A DNA stretch of 64,000 nucleotides from Rotaria sp. Silwood1 (GCA_905250075.1 CAJNOP010000385.1:40270-104269), one strand, 5' to 3'; shown: positions 1 through 11,884, numbered from the stretch's first letter. The notes: generated by a model not told the origin, from the letters alone. Program-made: numbers and translations.

Positions 1-2972
1 CTACGACTAATCTTTATGCAGCTTGTAATAATTTGGTTATGAATAGATGGTAAGTATTTTTCTTTTATTGATAATGCACGTTGTTGATATTCAACAGCTT
101 CTTGGTACTTTTCTTGTAAATATAGAGCATCACTAATGTAGCTTAAATTAAAAGCAATCTGTAATTGATCCGAGGGATAACAGTTTCCAAATTTTACAAG
201 TAGTGAATTCGCCTGTTGATAATAGTCAAGTGCTTCATCATACTTCGTTTCATCCTTCAGTACGTGACCGATATCATTGAATGTAGTAGCAATTTTGATA
301 TGTCCTGTAGGATAATTTTTTTCTTGAATATCTAATGCTTTTTTATGAAACTTCATGGCTTCATCATACTTCTTTTGACGATAGAGTAGATTACCAATGC
401 TATTAAATGTATCAGCAATGTTGGGATGATCCGTGTAATAATAACTCTTTTGAATGTCCAATGCTCTTTGATAATAGTCTATGGCTTCATCGAATTTTTC
501 TTGATTACTTAGAATATGACCAATACCAATCAAATTAAAAGCGATGTCACTTAGATTACATGGACCATGTTTTTCGAGCACGATTGATGCTTGTTTATGG
601 AATTCCAAAGCTTCATTGTATTTTCCTTGTTGGGATAATATAGCACCTGTACCTTGAAGTGTAAAAGCTATATTCACATGACCTAAAGGATAATAATTCT
701 TTTGCATCACTAATGCTTGTTTATAATAATCTAAAGCTTCTTCATATTTCTCTTGACATCTTAGAACTTCTCCAATACATATGAATGTCTGTGCTATTTT
801 AGCTTGAAATGATGGATAATATTTTTCTTCCATAGCAAGTGCTTGACGATGAAAGTTCATAGCATCATCAAAGTTTTCTAAGTTATTAAAAGCAACACCA
901 ACATTATGCGAAAGACATATAATATCAGTATGACCAGAGAAGAAATATTGTTTCGCTACTGCTAATGATTGCTGATAGGATTCTAAAGCAGTATCATAAT
1001 GTCCTTGTCCAGAGTAAATATGACCAAGAATACACAAATATTTAGAAATATCAATATGATCAAATTGAAAAAATTGCTTGTGCATTGCCAGCGCTCGACC
1101 ATGAGTATTCAAAGCTTCATCATTTTTATCTTGTCCGCAAAGAATATCTGCAATGCTATTGAGTGTCAAAGCAATACATACATGACCACAAGGATAGTAT
1201 TTTTCATAGATTGCTAAAGATCGTCGATAAGATTCAAGAGATTTATCATAATTTCTTTGTTCACGAAAATAATGTCCAATAGACGACAAACATTTAGCAA
1301 TATCAACATGAAAACTATTGTAATATTTCTCCAAAATCGTAAGTGCTTCTTGAAAATAAACAAATGCTTCATCGTATTTGTCTCGTTTATAGAAAATATC
1401 TCCAATATTACGTAGACTATGAGCGATATGAGGATGATCAGAAGAATAATATTCTTTTCGGATTTGTAATGCTCTTTCATGAAAATTCATGGCTTCGTCA
1501 AACTTTCCTTCAGCATAAAGAAGTTCCCCAATATCGGAAAGTATTTTAGCGGATTCTTTGATATACATTTGTTTCGGATTCATCATTCGATCATAAGCAC
1601 AATCATAATATTTACGTGCCACAATCCATTCTCCTTTCAAATGATGAATTTCACCAAGACTATATTCTATCCATGCTTGATTTTTATCATTTGAATCGAT
1701 TAATAAACGTTCAAAATATTTTTGTGATTGATTCCATTGACCCATATCTAACATAAGACGTCCAAATATAAGTTCAATGTTAAGATTTCCAGTTTGTTGA
1801 CGTGTATCATTAATATATTTTTCTAAAATAATTTCTCCTTCATTCGAAGTACTCAATTTAATAATCCAGATATTTTCATAAAATTCAACTTTATCCAAAT
1901 GAAATGTGACATTTAAATTGAAAATAACATCATCTTGATTAGACAAGCCTTTAGATTTGTCTCTATCAGTAAAAATAATACTTTTACCGAAATCGTTTGA
2001 TTTACATTCAATTTCTAAAATTGCAGCAACAACATTTATTTGTTGTGTTGACTCTCTAGCAAAATTCAATGCATTTGAACGAGATTGAGTTACTGTCAAA
2101 AATCCATTATTTAAGAGAAGTTTTCCTTGATTTTTTCTGAATTCATCAAGTTGCTCTTTCGATAATTTGATTCCTCGATAAACAATAAGATTTTCTTTTT
2201 CATATTGAATTGTATTATGGGGTAGACTTGCAAAACATTGTATAAGATCGCTCATAAAATATCTCAATGTATTCAATTGATCCATATCTTTTGTTTGTAA
2301 TGCTTTCTTAATCATTTTATAAGGAAATGATCTTTTCAAAAACCATTGAATAACTTTATTTGAATGATATTCATGTTCGAATTCATCAATTAATTTCAAA
2401 TTATTTAAATTATCTTGATAATATTGACGACATAAACCGATCATTTCATTTTTGGCTAATTGATTATGTGAATATTCTAAAATAATATTATTAACAAGTT
2501 GAAACAAAAATAAATCAGAAGTTTGTTTCGACAGATCTTGTGTTGAATATTCTAATTGATCAAAGAAACTGAACTCTTGAAATAATTCATTATCAAGTTC
2601 AATGTGTTCTTGAATTGATGAATATAAATTATCTAGTTCAGTATAGATACCAATGAATTTCATATGTTCAAAAATGAACTCTTTGCTTTGATTTTTGTCG
2701 AAATCAAATATGAAGAATGAATTGATTTGTGGAAACATATTGATCTGAGACAATATTTGAGAGGCATTCGTACTTGATGTAATCAAGAAAATTTTCTCTT
2801 TATCAATCGACTTCATATAATTTATGCAAGGCTCAATTTCACTGTAATATAGGACATAATCATTTATTTCACGTAATCGTTCATTGATGTTTACTGCACG
2901 ATTGTGCGAATGTATATCGGAATCAAACCAAACAATAGTAATACTTTCTTTGTTTTCTTTTCTATCGACCAT
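1..2972 (-). CDS. ADP-ribosyltransferase-like protein with about 12 TPRs (partial)
   Basis: A single open frame runs from ATG at 2972 to the left edge (about 990 codons, C-terminus missing); in-frame landmarks were checked at 2255, 1490 and 1085. The first ~330 residues form an N-terminal region also present in the plus-strand gene at 7531. An ART-like domain follows (about residues 245-370): the arginine motif YRGIKLS, then GFLTVTQSRS in the S-motif region, then NQDDVIF where the catalytic [QE]xE is expected. After that come about twelve 42-residue kinesin-light-chain-type TPRs (A..Y.EAL.....AL.I..KYYP..H..IA) to the edge. The family is known as mono-ADP-ribosyltransferases acting on protein arginine or related residues; the TPRs probably bind a partner. 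The QxD in place of QxE makes full activity doubtful. A splice-acceptor-like tttttcag lies just upstream of the ATG, so a 5' non-coding or short coding exon is possible. No signal peptide is evident. Confidence 0.85.
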   Translation of the reverse strand, partial: MVDRKENKESITIVWFDSDIHSHNRAVNINERLREINDYVLYYSEIEPCINYMKSIDKEKIFLITSSTNASQILSQINMFPQINSFFIFDFDKNQSKEFIFEHMKFIGIYTELDNLYSSIQEHIELDNELFQEFSFFDQLEYSTQDLSKQTSDLFLFQLVNNIILEYSHNQLAKNEMIGLCRQYYQDNLNNLKLIDEFEHEYHSNKVIQWFLKRSFPYKMIKKALQTKDMDQLNTLRYFMSDLIQCFASLPHNTIQYEKENLIVYRGIKLSKEQLDEFRKNQGKLLLNNGFLTVTQSRSNALNFARESTQQINVVAAILEIECKSNDFGKSIIFTDRDKSKGLSNQDDVIFNLNVTFHLDKVEFYENIWIIKLSTSNEGEIILEKYINDTRQQTGNLNIELIFGRLMLDMGQWNQSQKYFERLLIDSNDKNQAWIEYSLGEIHHLKGEWIVARKYYDCAYDRMMNPKQMYIKESAKILSDIGELLYAEGKFDEAMNFHERALQIRKEYYSSDHPHIAHSLRNIGDIFYKRDKYDEAFVYFQEALTILEKYYNSFHVDIAKCLSSIGHYFREQRNYDKSLESYRRSLAIYEKYYPCGHVCIALTLNSIADILCGQDKNDEALNTHGRALAMHKQFFQFDHIDISKYLCILGHIYSGQGHYDTALESYQQSLAVAKQYFFSGHTDIICLSHNVGVAFNNLENFDDAMNFHRQALAMEEKYYPSFQAKIAQTFICIGEVLRCQEKYEEALDYYKQALVMQKNYYPLGHVNIAFTLQGTGAILSQQGKYNEALEFHKQASIVLEKHGPCNLSDIAFNLIGIGHILSNQEKFDEAIDYYQRALDIQKSYYYTDHPNIADTFNSIGNLLYRQKKYDEAMKFHKKALDIQEKNYPTGHIKIATTFNDIGHVLKDETKYDEALDYYQQANSLLVKFGNCYPSDQLQIAFNLSYISDALYLQEKYQEAVEYQQRALSIKEKYLPSIHNQIITSCIKISR

Positions 2973-2997
2973 CGTTGATAGATGTTGTAATGATAAA

Positions 2998-4198
2998 CTG
3001 AAAAATAAAAATGGCATCATTTGATCATATATTGAAATTCAGACACTTTAAGGACATTTTTTTTTATGCAGGTATACGAAAAACATTTCAAAACAATATT
3101 ATTATATGATAACGAATCGTTGATTCTATTTTATTCTCTATTGTTCTTTAATGTTGGTATCAATATCTTCAGCAATCCGTTCTGTAGATCTGAATCTATT
3201 GGTGTGATGAGAGCATTTGATCAAGGAATAGTTATCACATCGTTATACATACGATGTGTCAGTTGAAGTATCCTACACATGAAAAAGAAAAGGATGAAAC
3301 TCATACTCGAGCGATGACAATGATTGGGTCCTATCAGATCTATTCTATAGACTGCTCAATAAATTATTATTTACCAGCACTAGATCATTATTAAGTTATT
3401 ATACCAATGTATTTTAAAAATGCTTTATTCTTTCAAGAATCAAGATCTCAATAATGCATCCATACATACTCTCTTAATGTGATAGTGTATTGAGAGTCGC
3501 CAGTTAGATGTAAAATGATAAAGTCTACACAATATGCTGTTTTATTGTCGTTTTATGATGACTTTGAGTTATAAAATACTTCTTTTTTCTTAGTAGACAG
3601 AATAAATCCATCATACATGTGACACTAGAAATTACATATATTTACCAAACCATAAGTTGAAGTTTATGATAAGAACAGAAAGCATTGAGTAACTGTTTAA
3701 ACATAGAATATTTTGGAGTATTTTTAGTGAAAATATTTCATTATTCGCTTTCAACAAATTTCCGAAGTAACTCCAAATGCATCAAGGACATTAGTTCGAT
3801 GCTAGTTGGACTTTTTGATAGCTAACTTTTATCTGTATATATAGTTGACTTATCGTATTAGCTGAGAAAACGGTATATCTTGCCACTTAAAATCATCATA
3901 AAAAAAAGGAAGAGATAACAACGAATAATGCAGCTCTTATCATGTTTCATCCAAATGATGGCTATAAAAAAAAGCGCGTGCGAGAGTGAAGATTTCAATG
4001 CCAAGAAAACCTTCACTCACATTCATTCTCACCGTGAAGTTTAGGCCCATACGGCAACTCAGAACGTACTTTTTCAAGACAAAGGCAATGTATTTTGTAG
4101 ATCCAAATTACGATCAATTTCTGAGAAACTTTCTTAATTGTCATTTCAAGTTTATAGAAAAGCAAGTTACAGGCCCAGAAAAATATTATCAGAAGCAA
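2998..4198. other. intergenic, no gene seen
   Basis: AT-rich sequence upstream of the minus-strand ART-TPR gene. Only short open frames without recognisable motifs or splice structure occur. The promoter of the ART-TPR gene presumably lies here, but no clear TATA box could be picked. Confidence 0.5.
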
Positions 4199-4282
4199 GG
4201 GTGTAGGTGTAAATGGTTGTGGTAGGAGTATGAGTGTTAGTCTAAGTGTTCTCTTCACGCACACTCACACCCACACCTCACA
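4199..4282. repeat. telomere-like G-arm/C-arm repeat 1
   Basis: A degenerate G-rich arm (gtgtaggtgt, ggtaggagtatgagtg) is followed after a short spacer by a C-rich arm (cgcacactcacacccacacc). Both arms resemble variants of TGTGGG/CCCACA. The strand order is G-rich first, C-rich second. Confidence 0.6.
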
Positions 4283-4393
4283 TCAATATAAATTCATTCA
4301 AAGTTTAATTCAACTTTTTCTTATTATTCTCATGAATGACCACTAAAAATTTATAATGAAATGTTATCGATATTTTCTTTTAGGTGATAAACT

Positions 4394-4442
4394 GGGTGTG
4401 AGTGTGAGTGTGAATGAAGCGAGGATTCACCCTCACACTCAT
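4394..4442. repeat. telomere-like G-arm/C-arm hairpin 2
   Basis: Arm gtgagtgtgagtgtgaat pairs with attcaccctcacactcat (16 of 18 positions) around a nine-base loop gaagcgagg. The same central motif recurs at 26631-26648, which suggests a family rather than random simple sequence. Confidence 0.7.
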
Positions 4443-4830
4443 CATCAAAAAAATTATAGCTAAATGTCTGCAAATAAATATCAATACATTCAACATCAGC
4501 ACTATTAGAACAAATGGAAGATAACAAAATACAATCATCATTCGATGTTGTTAAATTTATTGAAATACAATAAGTGTTTTGAATAGATAATGATCTACTA
4601 TCATGATTAACATATGATGTTGCTATTTCATTTGCACACTCAGTAACAATATTTTGATTTACATTGGGGTACTATTATTTCTTATAACAATTGATTCTTC
4701 TCCTTCATGTTGATCTATATTAGAATTTGACGATATTGATAATATATATTTGAGTTTTTCAACGACAAATGAATCTAGTGTTGACGTTCATTTAGCCTTA
4801 TTCATGTTGAATTTTTAATCTATCACCAAT
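4443..4830 (-). pseudogene. unidentified gene fragment next to telomere-like repeat
   Basis: On the minus strand about 70 codons are open from near 4660 to the hairpin at 4442, reading NQNIVTECANEIATS and later CSNSADVECIDIYLQ. Upstream, in a frame shifted by one base, lies a second coding-looking stretch (FVVEKLKYILSISSNSNID). The switch falls in a CCCC run near 4670 and looks like a one-base loss. No start, stop or known domain is visible. The coding-like sequence stops at the telomere-like hairpin. It is inferred to be a decayed, truncated gene; the family is not recognised. Confidence 0.35.
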
Positions 4831-6335
4831 TCATTTGCGACCTCTATGAAATGACTACAATTCATAAACAAACGAGTTATTTCGTTCAAATTGTGAACAT
4901 TTCACCTTTAGGTTATCATTTTTTCGGACGTTTTTAATTCGAGATTTCATAAAAAAAAAAAAACTTCTTAAGCAATTAATCTAAAAAATTTATCATTACT
5001 TTTCACAAGTGGAGTGTGCACGTCCCTTATATCCAACGATCGCCACATTCCTGCATAGACATAATTCATTGCATTGATGAGAGTGAAGAATATGGTTGAA
5101 TACATTGAAAACGACGACTACACAGGATTGTAGAAGATGATTTTCCTTCTTTTTTTGGAGGAGAAATTTATAGTTGCTTAGTTTATTTCTTCATATGTAG
5201 ACAAATATGTGTATAAATTAATTATTTAACAAGGGAGATAAAAGACAAAATAATACTAAATACTTAAAAGGAGTGAAAAATAGAAACACTAATGCAGTAA
5301 TATCATTGACATGCAATGATTACAGATCAGAAGAAACATATGACTATAATTATGATAACTAATGTCAAATTAGATGTTGTCTGTCATTCGTTTGAATAGT
5401 GATTATCTCAGAAACAAAACAAGTTCGAATGTAAAAATTGATCTTTCAATCTATTCAACAATGAACATCATTGAGAAAAATGTAACTGAACAAGCATATT
5501 GATTCGGTATTTTTTTGGGAGCGAAAATTTGAAGCTCCAAAACTGTATTTCGATGTCTTGCTTTGTTTTAAAATTTTTTGTATTGAACGGAAAGGAAATT
5601 TTCATAGACATTGATATTCACAATTTCAGTTGATCTTTATTGGATCGATAAGATCTCGAAAAATAGTAGTTAATCGATGATCTTTGAACTACATCAACTT
5701 AATAAAAATAGTTAATATCTATTTCAAAAGACAAAAGAAAAAGTATGACTATTTTTTGAATGATTTAGAATCATTAATTGAAGATCTATAAATTATATAA
5801 GTCCGACATTGTAAGGCTTAGTCAATCATGAGTTATACATATTTTTCTACATGTTATCGGCAGATTTTTCATAGAAAAAAAGTGACTTTTTTTTCTCATT
5901 TTTTAACAAAAAATCCACCTTATAAAAGCCTGGATTTTTTGAAAAAAAAATGGGGAGAGAATCTAACAACACTGATCAGAAAAATCTGGTCTACACGATT
6001 TGATAAAGTTTCATCTCCTCTTTTAAACGATGAAAACAGCAGCTTTCTATGTCTAGTTTCTATAAAATGTTATTCAAAAAATACTCACCCTTTTCCTTTT
6101 TTTTTCTTGAAATGGGTATTGATTTGTCTCAAATACTTTTTTAGCAAAATGAAAATATTTTCTCGATTGATAAAAATCATGCTTTTGTATCATTTCTTTC
6201 GAAAGATTAAGTCATTATCAATAACAACAAATCATATTACTTAAGAATATTTTTTGCCAATAGCGTTAACTACGATTGTGATGATTGTTCAAATAATGAA
6301 GTTCTTTTCACATAGAAAAACATCATAGCTTGAAG
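4831..6335. other. intergenic, no gene seen
   Basis: AT-rich with long A and T runs. A 138-codon Phe/Lys-rich open frame at 5828-6244 has no motif, no splice context and composition expected of AT-rich non-coding DNA, so it is not called. Confidence 0.5.
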
Positions 6336-6475
6336 AAGAGATGTCCATCGCGGCGCGACCGCTGCCGCTGTGGCGGTGGCGTCGCGGCAGCGTCGCGGTA
6401 GGTTTTCTGTTTTTATCACCGCGGTGCGGTAGCGGCGTGGCAGCGGTCAGTTTTCAACCGCAATGGACATATCTG
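6336..6475. mobile_element. hAT-type MITE (degenerate, GC-rich)
   Basis: A 140-bp GC-rich island in AT-rich DNA. The ends are imperfect inverted repeats: left aagagatgtccatcgcgg, right (reverse complement) cagatatgtccattgcgg. Flanks gcttgaag (6328-6335) and gctcgtag (6476-6483) match at 6 of 8 bases, as expected of an old 8-bp target duplication. Termini and duplication length fit non-autonomous hAT elements, and the ends resemble those of the better preserved copy at 19544. It has no coding capacity. Confidence 0.6.
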
Positions 6476-6483
6476 GCTCGTAG

Positions 6484-7530
6484 CTAAAATCGTATAGATC
6501 AGAGATTGTTTTAGTTCAGTTATGATGATATAATCGTTAGTTTTTCATGACGCAAATAAATTTTAATATCATCTTATAGTTTGCTTAAGAAAACTTAATT
6601 GAGTTTTATATTTTTAGAAAAAGAGCTAGCAAATAAAACCCTACTGCATGTTTGTTTTTCAACCTTGTAGTTGTTAAAAACAATACAAATCTTTAATTGA
6701 AGAATTTTATAGAATGATAGCAAGACATAATATTAAGAATTAAAAACTAAAACAAGATTCATTTTATATAAATAAACTATTCTAATAAATGTAACACAAT
6801 TAAGTGATGAACAATTTGATGAATTACTTGTAGAATTTCAGATCTCATTTCCTAAATAACGTTCAAAGATAATAACTGAGTTGCATTGAGAAAAATTTTA
6901 AATTTAATTAAGATTGATCGATGTAAAAATCAAAGAAGTTCGATTCCTAAGAAAATATAGTACCCTAAGAACAAATATATTCTTGAGCTTATTTTTTTTT
7001 CTCTAGTCTTTTATGTCTACAATTAAAGAAACTAATTAACATGTCAAGAAATAAAAAAAAAAAAGAATCATATTTGAAAATCATTATTCATTTTCTTCTA
7101 ATCTTGTATCCATTAATTACTTAATCAAAAACAAATTAGACTTCTTCTCACAAACTTATTTATTCTCATAAGATAATGCTATTTATATCCAAATAAACTA
7201 CGTAAATTGCTACAACATTTAATACTGAAATTTTATTTTTCACGGCTAAATTTTATATTTGATGTGATATTGTTTCGTCTCCTAATTTCATCGATCAAAA
7301 TCGTGATAATATTTTTTTTTGCTTTTTTTTCTACATTTTTTTAGTCTATTCATATAGAACATCATATTTTGATAAATATGTGTCTCATAAAATGACTATT
7401 TTCATTGGCAATCATCTTGATCATTCGAGTGTGTCGAACAGTGTTTGTTTGTTTATTCAAAGAAATGAATCTACAACGTAAGTCGACACAAAATAATTAG
7501 ATATTTTATCCTTTGATATCACGTTTCAAT
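6484..7530. other. upstream region of ART-TPR gene 2, no other gene seen
   Basis: AT-rich, with only short open frames. It must include the promoter and 5' UTR of the gene starting at 7531, but no unambiguous core element is seen. Confidence 0.4.
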
Positions 7531-10500
7531 ATGTCGCTTTTAAAATGCTGTACAATTCGTCATAAAAGAACCGTTAAAAAACTATATCATGAAGAAGATA
7601 TCGATAATGATGTCGATACACAGCGAGAAAACGAAGAAGAAGTAGAAAAATATGAAGGTCATGATGCCGAGAATGAAAGTGAAAATGATGGGACAAAACT
7701 GATTTATTTTGCTTGTGAAACACCAAACCAACATATTATCGACATACTTCGGTCAAAAAGAAGTACTCTTCAAGTTAGTTATTTCATATATAAAGTTTTT
7801 TTTTTTAAGCATCTAACTAAATAATCATTACAGACGTTTACTGTGGAACAAGAGTGTATTGATTATATGATACTAATAAATGATACAATTTTTCTTGTCA
7901 TTGATGGTTCACCATCGACGAGTTTTCTTGAAGCTATTAAATCATTAAAACACATTGATTCAGTATTTTTTTATTCTTCATTACCTGATATAATTGACGA
8001 TATTAACAAAGGACAATATGCTTATCTTGTTTATTTATGTGAAACTGAAGAAACACTTATAGATAGTATAAGAAAATCTCGTGAAGAACTTGATCAACAT
8101 ATAGTTACATTGAGTATGTATAATATCAAAGAAAAAGCAACACGAGATCTTTCAAAAGAAGCTGGTTCATTTATATTTTTTCAATTATTTAAAAATATAT
8201 TAAAACATATGCCTACAACAGATCAAGCTAAAAAAACTATGATTACAACATGTCGAAATTATTATCGTGGAAAATTAACTGAATTAGTAAATATTGATGA
8301 ATTTGATCGAACGTATAAATCAGCTGATGCTATACCATGGTTTGTAAAAGATACATTTATTAATAAGTAAGTTTATTAAAAATACAAAAAAAAAAATATT
8401 TTATTTATAAATATGTTTGTTTTATATTTAGATTTATTAATAAAGTACTTCGTACAGAAGATGTTAGTGTTTTATATCAATTTCGTTTTTATATTATGGA
8501 TTTAAGTGAACAACTTGAAATGAAATTTTTAGAACTTAAAGAAAAACAGAAAGATGTTCTTCGACTTTATCGACATTCACAATTAAATCATGATGAAGTA
8601 GAAAATTTTCAAAAAAGTATTGGAAATTTAATATCAACAAATGAATATTTATTAACAAGTAGTATACGTTCAGTTGCATATGATTTTACAACAAAATCTC
8701 CTAAAAGTGAAGGTTTTGAACGAGTTTTATTTGAATATCAAGTTGATTTAAATATTGTTCAAACAATCGTTATTGCTGATGTTCAAGAATATTCAACATT
8801 TCCTGAACAAGCTGAATTTCTAGTTGATATTGGTAAGAAAAGTTTATTTTAAATCAAAAAAATAAACTGTTTAGAATTTTTCAATGTTAAGATCTTTTTT
8901 TTCTAACTCTAATTTGGATAATTCGATGATTAATTTGAAGATTTTGTTCTTGTCATTCAATCTATTAAAATACTTAGATTGAGATTAACATAATATTAGT
9001 TATTTATTTGTGTAATCACTTTTTTGAAACGAATTTTCATAATTTTACCACCATATTTGAATGTTTGTTAGAGAATACTATAGACAATGTAATCGTATAA
9101 TATTACTAACAGATTATCGAAATAGATTTATTAAAAAAAAAAATTGTAAGAAAATGTGTAACATAGGATTTTCAAATTTATATATTTCATATAGATAATA
9201 ACGGATTTATATAGAAAAGTAATATCTTTAATGTCTATCAAGTACTTTACGAACTAAGTCTAGAAGTGCTATTTTCGAGAATTATGTTTAATTAAAGTTA
9301 TTCACTGTAATTGATATCAATATCTTTTTCTTTTATTGTTGATTTCTCAATAATTTTTTCCATTCTTAATATGATATATAAATTTCTTTGACAAAATATC
9401 ATCATTAATAAACTTTCTCAATATCTATGAGTAAATATGCTTCTTTATCTGACCATCTCAACTTATAGTCGTCATGCTCAACATCATCGTTAGTAAAATT
9501 GCAATTTGTAAATCAATGGCTATTTCTTTTATAACTATCCGAAAAAGAACAATTAATTAAATCACAATATTATGTATACAGTAAACATGCAAACACAAGA
9601 AGAATATACCCAGCCGACCATCCGATAGGCATTTCGACCCCTCGATTTTCCACCGTCGATGTCTTCTAAGATACCCATCGCCGAGCCCTCGACCCATCGG
9701 AAAATGGCAAACCCAGGGGTCGATTTGAAATTCCGATGGGTAGACCTCGTACCCCAGATAGCACCACGATACATATTACGAAAACTTCGATCCTATGCTT
9801 CTGCTAACTATCAAGTTACTCACCATCTAGCCTTGGACCCATCGGAATTTCAAATCGACCCCTGGGTTTGCCATTTTCCGATGGGTCGAGGGCTCGGCGC
9901 ACCCCTCGCACGTCTTTTTTAGCTCACTTGGGTAAGAAATATATGACATTGATATAATAAAAAAATAAGATACAACAAGAGTCACATATGTATAAAACCA
10001 TGAATCATTTCTATTTACTAAATGATGACGTCCTTTAAAAACAAGATTGATAATAGCGATGTGGAGCTTCTCTATGATCATAGTTGTTAATACATAATAA
10101 ATACATTTTATTGCATGAAAAAAAGAATGCAAAAGAACAAAAGAAAAACATCAAAATTTTAAAATTCTTTCGTTGTATAATCTAATTTAATATCATATAA
10201 ACGAAATTCTTATTTTCTTTTATATAGGAGCAGTTTTTCAAATTGATTCATGTCAGTACAGTGTCGAAGAAGATTTATGGCATATTCAAGTTCATGCAAC
10301 TAATCAAGGTACTGATTTTGCTGCTGAATATATGGAATATCAAAAGAAAAAAATGATTGAATCAAATATATTTCTCATGTTTGGTAATTTACTTCTTGAA
10401 ATGGGTGAATATGCTAAAGCCGAAAGATATTTTGATACAATTCTTAATTCTATGAATCCAAATGATGAAGAAATTGCATGTATATTTTTCAATTTTGGTC

Positions 10501-11228
10501 GTACACATCAATTAAAAGGTGACTTTAATCGTGCAATAAATTGTTATCATCGTGCATATAATTTACATATGGATGCTCGACCAAAACGTTTAGCAAGTGC
10601 AGGAAAAGCTTTGAATGGTCTTGGAATTGTTTATAGTGAACAAGGACGACAATTAAAAGCAGAAGAATGTTTTCAACGAGCTATGAAATTATATAAAAAA
10701 AGTATTCCAAAAAAACATGTTGATGTTGCTGGAACATTAATTAATTTAGGTACTATTGATTGTGATCGACAACACGTAAGACGACAAAAACAACAACAAC
10801 AAGAGATTTTCAAATAAATCTAAATTTCTTTTTTTTTTCTGCGCTTTATTTAGTATGATGAAGCAGTAGTTAAATATCGTAAAGCAAAAAAAATTTATGA
10901 TAATTCTCTTCCACCTGATCATCCAAATCATGCAGTACCAAGAGTTAATTTAGGTAACGTTTATTTAGCTGCTAAAGATTACTCAAAAGCTTGTGAAGAA
11001 TATGAAATTGCATTGAAATTACAACAACAATCATTACCAAGCGATCATCCAAATATAGCTCGTACATTGCATAATCTTGCAATTGTTCAAACACATCTAG
11101 GAAATATTGAACAAGCAAAACAATATTTAGAACGAGCAGAAGAAATAGCTAATCATGTATTATCATCAAAACATCCAGTTGTGTCTTCAATTCGAAAAAC
11201 AAAAGCTCTAATGGCAGAAGAAAGTTGA
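7531..11228 (+). CDS. ADP-ribosyltransferase-like protein with TPRs, five exons
   Basis: Exons 7531-7773, 7834-8366, 8432-8832, 10228-10775 and 10854-11228 join in frame to 2,100 nt (699 residues plus stop); all junctions are GT-AG and the phases agree. Residues 1-80 are acidic and low-complexity. The next ~200 residues match the N-terminal domain of the minus-strand gene at 1-2972 (shared pattern DLS.EAG.F.FFQL.K). The ART-like domain has LYRHSQL (arginine), ISTNEYLLTSS (S-motif region) and QAEFL, so the catalytic glutamate of QxE is kept. Exons 4-5 encode about six TPRs ending MAEES. The 1.4-kb intron 3 splits the ART domain right after the QxE motif. Known family role: ADP-ribose transfer from NAD. 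Target and partner are unknown. Start: a TTG-initiated extension exists, but the ATG at 7531 is preferred. Confidence 0.85.
9680..9898. repeat. foldback element with perfect 62-bp arms
   Basis: Bases 9680-9741 and 9837-9898 are exact reverse complements over 62 bp, separated by 95 bp. Each arm also contains acccatcggaa and ttccgatgggt, an 11-bp inverted pair, so it can fold on itself too. It is GC-rich compared with the surrounding intron. No clear target duplication was found. It lies in intron 3 of the ART-TPR gene and resembles a young MITE. Confidence 0.85.
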
Positions 11229-11690
11229 AGGATATATGGGTACGTGACATTAAAAAGACTATTTTTATTTTTATTTTTTTTTTTTGTATTGTAATAATGT
11301 TTTATTTTACACTTTTCTTATTTATTTATTTATTTTTATAAATATCAATCGTTCAATTTAAAGTTCTCCAAATTTAATATTTGGTTGAATCAAATTCAAT
11401 ATTTTAATATGCGAAAATTAATAAATTATACTTTTAATTGTATGTTTATCTTTTAAATATTTTCATTATTCATCTGCAAATCGAATATCATACAATCCCT
11501 TAAGAGAACAAAAAAACAAATACATTATTTTAAAATTAAATAAAAATAAAAAGTCAAAGAAATTTTACTTGATATAGTGAAAGATCAGCATCTTGAATTG
11601 ATAAAATCCATGTATCTTTATCTTCAGATTCATTATGATGTGAATGTAACATACTAAGTGAATTTTTATTTTTATCTCAGGTCAAAGACG
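11229..11690. other. 3' flank of ART-TPR gene 2
   Basis: Very AT-rich 3' UTR and intergenic sequence. On the minus strand, 11573-11655 reads SEDKDTWILSIQDADLSLYQ after an acceptor-like cacttag, faintly like an Ig-domain strand, but without the Asp-x-Gly-x-Tyr-x-Cys signature. It is not called as a gene. Confidence 0.3.
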
Positions 11691-11884
11691 TGCGGCAAAA
11701 AACAGGAGGATCGAATGAACTTCCAGCGAATGCTGAAACCCGATGGTGACGTTCGTATACAGCTGCCATTTTCAATTCGGCTGTGGCGCTGGGATCTGAC
11801 AACCACATACGATGACAAGATACGGCTTGAAACTTGTTCTTTCCAGTTGCATGATATCAATAACTTCCAACCGACAAATCGGTG
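11691..11884 (+). pseudogene. possible gene fragment, weakly Cys-loop-receptor-like
   Basis: A patch with visibly higher GC than its neighbours is open for about 65 codons. It reads FQRMLKPDGDVRIQLPFSIR, then WDLTTTYDDKIRLETCSFQL, and ends at a TGA. The order 'x-x-G-x-V ... M/W-D-L ... Y/F-x-D ... C-S-F/L-Q-L' recalls the stretch around the first cysteine of ligand-gated ion-channel ectodomains. The similarity is only by eye and no neighbouring exons were found. It is a fragment at best and could be spurious. Confidence 0.25.

Noticed and set aside
5828..6244. 138-codon plus-strand open frame
   Set aside because: Phe/Lys-rich composition follows from AT-rich DNA; no domain, no splice context, no conserved motif.
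9659..10132. Overlapping open frames containing the same peptide on both strands
   Set aside because: They are translations of the two arms of the 62-bp inverted repeat, not genes.
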